From: Aporrectodea caliginosa
Taxonomy: Eukaryota; Annelida; Clitellata; Crassiclitellata; Lumbricidae
Assembly: GCA_020284085.1 (NCBI GenBank)
Contig: JACEVL010000937.1
Coordinates: forward strand, 218,501-282,500
Direction of reading: 5' to 3'
Length of the DNA: 64,000 bases
The notes under the pieces were generated by a model. That model saw only the letters and a program-made list of their open reading frames with translations, was not told where the DNA came from and did no database searches. A program made the translations under genes and the position numbers. Shown here in pieces: positions 45,856-54,700 of this stretch. Position 1 is the first letter of the stretch; every line of letters begins with the position of its first letter.

Positions 45856-46809
45856 CGTAAACCTATCGACGACCTTTTTGTTATCGATTATTGCAGACGT
45901 TTCTTTCGGTAGATTTTATGACTTTGTTTCTCTTTCAAACTTCCAAGTGCTTTTATTAGTTTATACATTTTAATGACTCTATTCGGTTTCCACGTTCCTT
46001 TTTTTATCTGTTATAGTTTTACAATATTTTCATGACCTCTTCGACTTAATGTAGTTTAGTGGTTTATGAAGGCTGTGCCAGTCCCAAGCCTGAATAAAGG
46101 AAGCTTGTTATAAACAGCATCAGTTATCTTACATAGTTCAGGCAGCAACTCTAATTCAAACCAGTTTTATAAGAGAGCAAATGCTTTAAGATTTCTTGCT
46201 CAACCTGTCACGTAAGTCAAACTTATCCACCATGGAACTTCTAATAATTCAGGTCGTAGGGTAGCCTAGATTAATAAGTGTAATAAAATAAAGGCCTGCC
46301 AGACACTTAAAATCCTGTGGCAAAACATAAATAAGTTTAGAAGATGTGATCGATATTACGCAATAAATCCTGCGAATTTTAATTATTCGTGGATTACCTA
46401 ATAATTAGCTCTCATCCTTGGTCTCTCTAAGGTAAAGAAATAAAATGCTATCCAGTTTGTTTATTCTCCTACCTCACCTCTTAATTTAACCTCCCCTCCG
46501 CTCTGATCTGCTACTTTCTCATCAAGCTGTCCTATCCCGATTCTACTCCACACGACCACCATCATCACCGACTGCCGCCGTAGCAACATGCTGTCTCATC
46601 GGCTTGAGCTCGCCGGATTTTGACCTGGCACCGGAACGAACAGAGAAGTTTGGGTATTGCGGACTTGATTTCATATAGCGCCGGTGATATGCTGGTCTTC
46701 CTGACGTGGATTTTGTGGGCGCTGAGAAATTTTCGAAGATTTACATTAAGTGAATAAGTAGTATAGTAGATTCAGGGACCTACTAACTTACAGAGCATAG
46801 TAGTGCAAG
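45856..46809. other. 3' flank of gene 2 and intergenic DNA
   Basis: Aligns with the gene 1 3' flank up to about 46400. The rest, including a C/T-rich and GC-richer part (46480-46640), is unassigned. Confidence 0.5.
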
Positions 46810-46817
46810 CACGTCAG

Positions 46818-48266
46818 CAGGGGCGCAACCACGGTCCAGAAGTTGGGGGACCTACTATAATGTCTGAGTGAGGAGGGTGGAATTGCGAGAGCCGAAGGCG
46901 CGAAGGTGCGATTGCCGAAGGCAAGAAGCCCCTAACGACCAGGGGGTATAGGGGAGCGTCTTAAGCCCCCCATCGGGGTCTGGGGCGGATCCCCAGAAGC
47001 CGACGCAATTTTGAGCATATGGTGGCAAATGGAGTACATTTTGGGCTTTAATTTAGCTCAAATTTTTCACCCATGATTTCGATTTAAAAGCACCTAAGCT
47101 TCTAGATCTGTGAAAAGTGTGACTTTATTATATGCTATATGAATAAACTCCGACCCCTCTCCTCTCACCAATTAAGACCTAGAGCACACAACCATACTCT
47201 CCCACCCAAAGATAACTCTCAATTTATTCCCAGATCATTATATAAAAATATTTACTAGTTTATTCTAAGACTTTCTAATGAACTTTAATTATTCATAATT
47301 ATCACTCATGTTAGCATTTCTGCGTTTTTGTCAGATTGTTTTTCTCAATAAACGAATATATATGGACGTGACAAGGGTTTCAGAGAATTGAACGGAAAAG
47401 AGTAGAATATAAGATAGAACAGTGTTTGTCAAAACTAGGAAAATCGGCAGGGAGGAAGCCTGAACGGGTCCATTTTCTCAAAATACCGTTAAGGCGTTTA
47501 TGTTCCCCTACAGTGGCAAATCCCACCAAACAGAGGAGGCATAAAGTAGCCGTGCGGGGGTAGAACCCTATAGCAACGTCAAAGAGACGTTGACCATGGT
47601 GACCGTGGGCGACCAAAACACGTAGCCGAACATGGATTTTTGGGCTTTGTAGCATATTTTGTCCATGTGTGCCCCAAAGCCAATCCCATCAGAGATGGTG
47701 ACACCCAAAATAACCATCTCCTGGACCCGCTTGATGCCAGGGATGAGAGGAGGGAGGGCAATAGGTTTGGACCTCGGTCGTTTGACAACCATTTCTCTGG
47801 GCTTAGCATGGTTTAATTTAAGATTCCTAATGGATGCCCAATTAGAGACGACTTGACCATAATTATATTATCTGATATGGTCAAGTTCAGAAAGATTGCT
47901 GTCAATGCTGGAAGCAGGGACCAGCAAGTAGCTATCGTCGGCATATTTTGTGAGACGGTTTTCAGTGTATTTTTAGGTTTAAGGCTAGAAATGGCTATGA
48001 AGAAATCAGTAGGTCCAAGGCCAGAGCCTTGTTCTATACTGGCATTAATGGTACAGAGCGGAGAGAACGTGGAAGGCAAGAAGCTCCTAACGACTATAAG
48101 GGGGTATGGGGAGTGTCGTAAGTTCCCCATCGGGGTCTGATACCAAATGGAGTGCATTTTGGGCTCTTGTTTGTCTCGCAATTTTCAAAAGTTGGGGGGA
48201 CGGTCCCAAGCTGTTCGAAAGTTGGGGGACGCGTCCCACGGGTCCCATAGGGTGGTTGCGCTTGTG
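46818..48266. mobile_element. hAT-like DNA element C, 8-bp target duplication, carrying LINE sequence
   Basis: The left end CAGGGGCGCAACCACGG and reversed right end CACAAGCGCAACCACCC align over their length. The 8-bp repeat CACGTCAG flanks it (46810-46817, 48267-48274). CAGGGGCG ends with 8-bp duplications are typical of hAT elements. Internal halves share GAAGGCAAGAAGC-CCTAACGAC and CCCCATCGGGGTCTG near both ends (46915-46985, 48072-48140), extended subterminal repeats. No transposase. The centre is a LINE piece. Confidence 0.75.
47370..48065 (-). mobile_element. LINE reverse transcriptase fragment, minus strand
   Basis: Minus-strand frames, shifted in places, read I-E-Q-G-S-G-L-G-P-T (48020-48045), a Y-A-D-D-type core in another frame near 47930, LKLNHAKPREMVV (47800-47830) and RVQEMVILGVTISDG (47690-47735). 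This order is that of a CR1/L2-like reverse transcriptase. It lies wholly within hAT-like element C. Confidence 0.75.
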
Positions 48267-48274
48267 CACGTCAG

Positions 48275-48544
48275 TAAAGTCATTATTTACAACAGTTCGT
48301 TTTGAATAATTTTTCAAGTTGGCCTATGAATTATGATCTATTTTGTTGGACCTTGTTGGTTAGAAATGTATATTATAAGAAAATAATTTCAAGCAGCGGG
48401 TCACCTCTAAAATGATTTCGACAGACCCTACTAAATTTCCAAATGCTGCTGCTCGTAGTGGTATACCATTATCAGAGAAAGCCTCCAGTTTTACGGTGCA
48501 TCACAGTATATTACCTCAGATGACTTCTTAAAATGCTACCATTA
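48275..48544. other. Unassigned intergenic DNA
   Basis: AT-rich; nothing recognised. Confidence 0.5.
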
Positions 48545-48910
48545 CAGTGTGAAATTTCCAAAATGTTTTAAGTGGGGAGGGGCACATCCCTCTCCCCAGA
48601 CCTCTCCCCTGCTCGGCGCTGCGCGCCAAGGCGATCCTCTTTCGGACGCTCGTTCTTCGTACCCCTTCACCCCGAGCTCCGGTCTACACGACCGTGGTCT
48701 CCTGATTATTGTGCGTACACAATTAAAATCCTAGCGGCGCCGCTGCCGCTAGAGGCACACTCTTGCTCTCTGGGATTTGGTAGCGTGGCCCGACACGCGG
48801 CCATCAACGATTTATCCATCGCAGTCTGATCATATCCCAGCGATTAAGGAACCACGGGGCATGCTGCGCTCGGAGGGTAAGAGACCGGACGGCACCACCA
48901 CTTCGTCTAC
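48545..48910 (+). mobile_element. LINE endonuclease-domain fragment, plus strand
   Basis: 48755-48820 reads SCSLGFGSVARHAAINDL, then after a frameshift I-P-A-I-K-E-P-R-G and EGKRPDGT (48838-48893). These match the cysteine region and the K-R-P-D motif of the copy at 61284-63720. Frameshifted and truncated. Confidence 0.72.
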
Positions 48911-49235
48911 ATATTACGCTTTAGTCAACAGATGTAAAATTAATTACTTATCAAGTCGGTTAGTTTTGTGAACAATCGCGATCAAAGTCGATTAAATTTA
49001 ATAGAAACAAACACCTTAGGAAGATTACGTGGAACGACTCGATAACGAACCGGTCCCACGCGTCTCGTAAACATCACTGGTACGTCCACTTAATTCTGGT
49101 AAACCCATATTTCATCTAAGTAGGTCTAATAGTGTTCAAAGTGAGTTCTTATTGGAGAATGGCTATCTGCATACGACTGAAGGTCATCGCTGTCTAATCG
49201 TCGGGACAAAATCCGTTTAGGGCAATATAATAATA
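48911..49235. other. Unassigned intergenic DNA
   Basis: No gene or repeat recognised. Confidence 0.5.
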
Positions 49236-49237
49236 AT

Positions 49238-49495
49238 ATTTATTCTTTAATGAAGCGCCTGTAGATGTAGGCCTACTTGTTATGACGATTAAACAATTCA
49301 CAAGAAAACATTATTACAGAAGACATAAATCAACAAAGTTGCAGCCATGCAATGCTCAAGATCATAGTTATTTTGCTGCCATCTAGGGAATGAAGGCATG
49401 AGCTAAACCCAGGGAGCCTTACAGGAATCGAACAGGATCCGTGAAAACTTCAGGCAAGAGTGTTATCCATTATACTATCCCCTCCACAAGACCAC
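49238..49495 (-). mobile_element. tRNA-derived SINE, minus strand
   Basis: On the minus strand: A-box-like ATAGTATAATGGATAAC (49467-49485), B box GTTCGATTCC (49424-49435), a body, and an end AGGCGCTTCATTAAAGAATAAATATTATTA. The 3' end resembles the GGCGCTATATAA end of the local LINEs, suggesting it borrows their machinery. Confidence 0.7.
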
Positions 49496-49734
49496 AATCA
49501 ATTTCCGTCATGCAAATCCCCCTCAATCAAAACCCCACATAATAGGCTAGTCAAACCCAAACGCCTCTTGTCTGTCGGTCTGCTTGGACGCTTACATACC
49601 TCTGGTTAAGTAATTCTTTGTCTTTCTCGTTAGCTTTTTGTAGGTCTATGTGAGGGTTAAACTACCAGCCACCACCTGATATTTTCACAGCGAGTTAGTT
49701 ATAAGGGAACATTGCGAGTTATATAGCCGAACTC

Positions 49735-49805
49735 AATCAATCAATGAAACTTGATATAGCGCCCCTTCAAGATATCTACTCAGAGGCGCTCAACTGCTGT
49801 AACAG
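49735..49805 (-). mobile_element. CR1-like LINE 3' end, minus strand
   Basis: Reverse complement reads GAGCGCCTCTGAGTAG, AAGGGGCGCTATATCAAG and TTCATTGATTGATTGA, the 3' signature also seen at 27180-27245. Confidence 0.7.
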
Positions 49806-50189
49806 TAGTATTCTCCTGAGGATATAATTATCCTGTATGAAATTGAACAGATTTGCAATTGGCCTAATTAAGCATGTAAGCATAATATAGGCCTATGTAT
49901 GTACGAATGTACGCATCTATGTATATTTTTTATGTATGTGTTTGTATGCATTGCATGCCTATATGTAGGTCTATGTATATCTGCACGTAAACAGGTACGC
50001 ATGTATTTGCATAAACATGTGAGACCTACGCCCAGAGCGAATCCAAGGCGTTTAGTACGAATAGGAAGCAAGTTGTTGGCTACGTAACTATAACGAAAGA
50101 GCGAGCGATTATTCAGAATCTAATTTATCTCTGTACTTGTCCTACATCTGCGAATATTTATTAGTCAGAATTTTTCGATGAATTTTTCG

Positions 50190-50425
50190 AGGGTTACGAC
50201 TTACTTTTGAACAGCTCGACTGTTTACGTTCTCAATGTCGATGCAATTGAGAAGTAAACGGAATTGCACTCGAGGCACGAACGAATGTCACTTAATCAAA
50301 TCTATTGCGATGAACATCTGATTGGCCTCAATATCTACGGATCAAAGGACGAGGCCCAAAAGGTACAATTGACATAGCCAGCGACATATAAATAATCCTC
50401 AATTTATGTGATTGAAAATCATTTT
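50190..50425 (+). promoter_or_regulatory. Promoter of CUB gene 3
   Basis: TATAAA at 50387-50392 lies about 31 bases before the core TGATTGAAAATCATT (50408-50422). Upstream blocks (GATGCAATTGAGAAGTAA at 50238-50255, TGCGATGAACATCTGATTGG at 50309-50328) align with gene 1. Best-formed TATA box of the three. Confidence 0.63.
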
Positions 50426-50499
50426 GTGATCCGCGGTCGAACGCGGTAAAGCTGTTTATTTCCAAAATTTCCAAAGTTACGCAGAAGAAGACTATTCAG
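50418..50499 (+). other. Non-coding first exon (5' UTR) of CUB gene 3
   Basis: Ends AAGACTATTCAG then GTAAGC (donor 50500). Conserved with 5508 and 36217. No ATG. Confidence 0.58.
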
Positions 50500-50639
50500 G
50501 TAAGCTGTCTACTTGTATGAAGAAATTTCTTTAGATTACAACAAATTAATAAACACATTGCATACATACGCAAACATGACTTAAATGCATGTTCATATAT
50601 ATACATAATAATATATGGTCCTGCTACATCTTTTCGCTA

Positions 50640-50745
50640 CCTCAAAACTTGTTTTTATTCTCGAGGACTTTCGCACTGGGAGCGCCTCTGATTGGTGTTC
50701 ACTGTGAGAGGCGCTTTATAAATGTTTAATTACAATACAATATAT
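50640..50745 (+). mobile_element. CR1-like LINE 3' end
   Basis: GGGAGCGCCTCTGATTGG followed by GAGGCGCTTTATAAATG; a diverged member of the local LINE 3' ends. Confidence 0.6.
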
Positions 50746-50770
50746 TTGCATACCTGTGGACACATACGCT

Positions 50771-51055
50771 ACTGCACTGTATTGTATTCGGAAATTTCGA
50801 AAGCGTGTCTCACTATGCAAACCAATGAGAGGCGCTTCAAGCGCGATGAACCCCGATGAAAAAGACAAGGTTTAAAACAGGGGATGGAATCAGCGGGAGT
50901 TTCATTTAGCATCGTAGAGCGAGCTGAGGCAAGGAAGTCATTCCACAGTGATTGCCCAATGGAAGCAAACGCGCGGCGTTGAGCCATAACAGTCCTTACC
51001 CGAGGGAGGAAAAGGTCAAGACGATCCAGGTAACGAGGACGACATAATTATACAC
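50771..51055 (-). mobile_element. CR1-like LINE C-terminus and 3' end, minus strand
   Basis: The minus-strand frame 50769-50987 reads RAFASIGQSLWNDFLASARS and F-K-P-C-L-F, the usual last residues of a CR1-like protein, followed by AGCGCCTCTCATTGGTTT. It faces the plus-strand 3' end at 50640-50745, so two copies meet tail to tail. Confidence 0.72.
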
Positions 51056-51518
51056 GCTCCAAGTCATCAAGTATTTTTCCGCTTTATTGGCGTCGTTTTA
51101 TGATTTTCCTCTGAAATTGACCTTTTTGACCTTAAAATAACCTTGGATTGTCTTACATTTAGTAGCCTTGTTTCTTACCACAGGTAGCCCTAATCAAGTC
51201 GAGGAAAAGCAAGAAAGAATTAACTGAACTCAACAATTATTGGCTGAGATCTGGCCATTTTTCTCTGATTTTTGCTAGATTTAATTTTTTATGACTTTGA
51301 AATGACCTTCAGACCAAAAATCGAGCTTGGCAACAGCGATTTTTGTAATCAGCAGGGTCGAATTAGTGTAAAAAAGTATGTTGCCAGAAATGAACATGAG
51401 TTGCTTCTTGCACGGGATTTTCCATTCTTTGCGCCTAGACTATGGACACAGAAAATACGTATATACCCTGAAATGTTAGGGTAAGTGTATAAACCGGGTA
51501 TGTGTATAATTGTATATG
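51056..51518 (+). other. Intron 1 of gene 3, right part
   Basis: AT-rich, no feature recognised; a short plus-strand open frame (51272-51484) has no recognisable content. Confidence 0.5.
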
Positions 51519-51524
51519 CCCTGA

Positions 51525-51620
51525 AAATGTAGGGTTATCGTTTAGGGTTAGGGTTAGGTTATTGTTAGAGGGCTCTGGCTAGGAGTTAGGGTTAAGGTTA
51601 GGGAGTTATGGGGTTAGGGT
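51525..51620. repeat. Interstitial TTAGGG-like repeats
   Basis: About a dozen imperfect TTAGGG units (TAGGGTTAGGGTTAGG near 51543-51570), 70 bases before the gene 3 signal exon. Degenerate and internal, so not a chromosome end. Confidence 0.75.
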
Positions 51621-51693
51621 GAAATATGCACCTACCCTGATTATGCACATTTCCTAGGGTACAATTATTAAAATTACAATGCTTTTTTCAGAT

Positions 51694-51766
51694 ATGGAGT
51701 TTCCTCTGGTTTTCGTCGTGTGTCTGGTAGCAACCGCTGCTGCCCAGACAACTCAAAGCAACGCAG
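51694..51766 (+). CDS. Gene 3 signal-peptide exon
   Basis: Codes MEFPLVFVVCLVATAAAQTT then Q-S-N-A; 73 bases, phase 1, donor GTGACA. The ATG lies two bases after TTTTTTCAG-AT. Cleavage is probable after A-A-A. Most of it (from 51719) is copied in reverse at 63007-63418. Confidence 0.85.
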
Positions 51767-54700
51767 GTGACAAATATTCTCAGTAAACGCATAAGGTTAA
51801 CATTACCAACTTTATGTTGCGGCAGGCCCAGAAAAGAAATTAAGCTTCTATGTCCATGGTATAAGTTAGGGAATGCACTTACTGCACACTCCTCAAGGTC
51901 GTATAAATTATTCAACACTATTATTTATTGTTATGTTAAGGGTAACGATTACGCATATGAAAAACAATTCTAGCTTATGCGATCTCTATACTAATTTTTT
52001 TAATTAATTAGTCTAATAAGGTATTTGACAAGCTTTAAACCGCTACACACCGGAGAGGTATGTAGAGGCCCATCGCCCGTAAGGTCACTCCATACAATAC
52101 GCGACCCAGACCACATGATCGCACCCTACCTAGAATTGATGCCTTTGCAAAAAGAAGTTTTATTATGAGAATGTTATATGACTTTGCATACATGTTTGCA
52201 TTATTTGTTGCTTCTGTAAGCTACTGTGCGTTTGCTGGTAGTCAAATAAAGAATATTCTTACTTACTTACTTATACCTATTCACCCCAGCACGATGGTCA
52301 CACTGTTGTATGAATGTGAACAAATGTTTTGCATATATAATGAGCACAGGTGTTCTTTAGGTTGATATATGTGATGCGACATATGAAAAGGGACCACAAC
52401 GCGGGATTTAGTTACTGAGATACAGGCGTTTGAACATGGTCACCCATCAAACTATCGAAATCGGGTTTTCACTGGCATTCGCTAGAGGGCACCTCAATCT
52501 ATCAATGAAGTAACATAGTATTATATAATGTGTATCGATTGTTAAGCGGTTTTAGTCTTAGGCCTTAGTTGCGCGATCGGCTGACGGGCGCTTGGCCTAA
52601 AGTAGCCTAAACATTGGCTGCTCGTTGCAGGTGCAGTTAGCGCGCCAAACTTAGAAACTGCTGATGACAGTGAATTTGGAATATACAGTATAGTAGTTGT
52701 TTTAATGAAGTAGAGAGCTGTATGTTAGAAGTTACAGTCGAGTTGTGTTTTGAAGAATAACCGTGTTTGAAGACGAATTATTAAAGAACTGTGTCAATTT
52801 AATTCTTAAACAGTTAGAAGAAGTTGAGCAGATTTTACGTAGAGATAAGGAAAAGTGTTTGAGTTAGGTCACAACTAAGAAAGGACAGAAGAGTTGGTGA
52901 CATATTTGTTGGCAGCAGCGGTGGAATTCGAAACAACGTCGGAGATTCGAAACAACGTCTGGTATTCGAAACAACGTCGACTGGTGAATACGTATTTGAA
53001 TCATTGGTAAATCTAAGACAACGAAAGCATCAACGACAAAGGTATACAAGTTTGTTGTTTGCAAACAAAGAACAATCCCCAATACTTCAAACACAAAAGA
53101 AAACTCGTGTTTTCCAGAAAGGAAATTACACAAGTAAAGGAGTAAGATGGAGAAATTAAGTGTCAAGAAACAAGCAGAACTGAAGAAGATGTCTTCTGAA
53201 AGATTGAAACAGCGCTTGTTAAAGGCTGATTTTGAAGAAGAAAAGCTGAAAGATATGTCACGTGAGGACATGTTAGAAGCGCTAGCTGAAGTCTGGCTTA
53301 AAGAAGAAGCAGAAATGGAAAAAGAAGGTGATGTCGGCGGTGCTGTGGAAAAGGTCATTGAGAAACCGCCTGGGCCTATGACTATGGAGATGATGATGCG
53401 ATGGATGATGATGACGAGACAAGAAGAGAAAGAAAAAGAGGAGAAACGAAGACAAGAAGAGAAAGAAAAAGAGGAGAAACGAAGACAAGAAGAGAAAGAA
53501 ATACGACAGGAAGAATTACGTATTCAAAGAGAGAAAGAAGAGAAGGCAGAACGTCTTCAAAGAGAGAAAGACGAGTAGGCAGAGCGTCTTCAGAGAGAGA
53601 AGGAAGAAAAAGCAGAAAATGCAAGACAGGAAGAATTACGTATTCAAAGAGAAAAAGAAGAGAAGGCAGAGCGTCTTCAGAGAGAGAAGGAAGAAAAAGC
53701 AGAAAATGCAAGACAGGAAGAATTACGTCTTCAGAGGGAAAAAGAAGAGAAAGCAGAGCAAGTTCGTGTGGCAGAACTTGAATTGCAAAAGCAGCAATTT
53801 GAAATTCAATTAGAGCAATTGAGAAGAGATAGAGACGATGCTGAAAGGAGAAGATTAGAGCAGATGATTGAATTTGAAAGGGCGCGGAAAAGTGACGAAG
53901 AGATACGTCAGCAACAGATTGAAGAGAAGAGACTACGTGAAGAAGAAAAACATCGCCTACACCAGAATTCGCTGTAGGGCAGGATTCGAACCCTGATTGC
54001 AGCGTAGGAGCTGCGGTTGCTGCCCATCCGGTAGCCGCGACCTTCCATTCTCGCCATGGCCTGGTAAATGTAGATGAAGATCCTGGTATGTTGAGATGCA
54101 GTGCCCTTCTCTTGCACAAGCCTCGTGTATGTTACCGTGAGAGCGATAATCGATGGAATTGGCCACACGATGTGGGCCGGGAGTTGAACTCTGGCAGGGA
54201 TGCAGGTTTACCACCTCGGGACTCGCCTACAGCCCTACAGCGAAGCGAACCGCCCTTGGCGATAGTGAAGACCGTGGCGACGTCTGTCGACGCGGGGGCG
54301 GGCGCCACAGACATATCGACATAGTCTCTCCTGGTTGTAATGCAGTTAATGTTAATTTTAATTTTTCACAGTTGTTCCTTATGGTACAGAATTTAAGACA
54401 GATTTTAAGCAAAAAATTCGGCTACTTTAAAGACATAGCGAAGAGTAACATCGTATGCACTTCCTGTCAACATGCCAATAAACGAGACCCGTATGGGCCC
54501 ACCTACGAACATGGTGCTAGGATAGTTGCAATTGCAGTTCCAACTCACTGGAGGGGGTCGTGGAAAAGATCTTTGGAGTTCCAAGCGATTGTACGTATGT
54601 ATCCGAGCATTTATGTAGCGTCTTTGTTCTTTTAAATGCGCTACATAAACGTCATAATGTCAAACAATCTTACTAGCATTGCAGTATCGAAGCCCTCTGT

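Noticed and set aside
51525..51620. TTAGGG repeats as a telomere
   Set aside because: Only about a dozen degenerate units, with gene sequence on both sides.
53977..54040. A functional tRNA gene on the minus strand
   Set aside because: The B box is good but the acceptor and anticodon stems do not pair properly; better explained as a SINE head. The heads at 7905, 20832, 31812 and 49424 were rejected as tRNAs for the same reason.
53382..54119. 245-codon minus-strand frame
   Set aside because: Antisense to the purine-rich gag coiled-coil repeat; compositional artefact.
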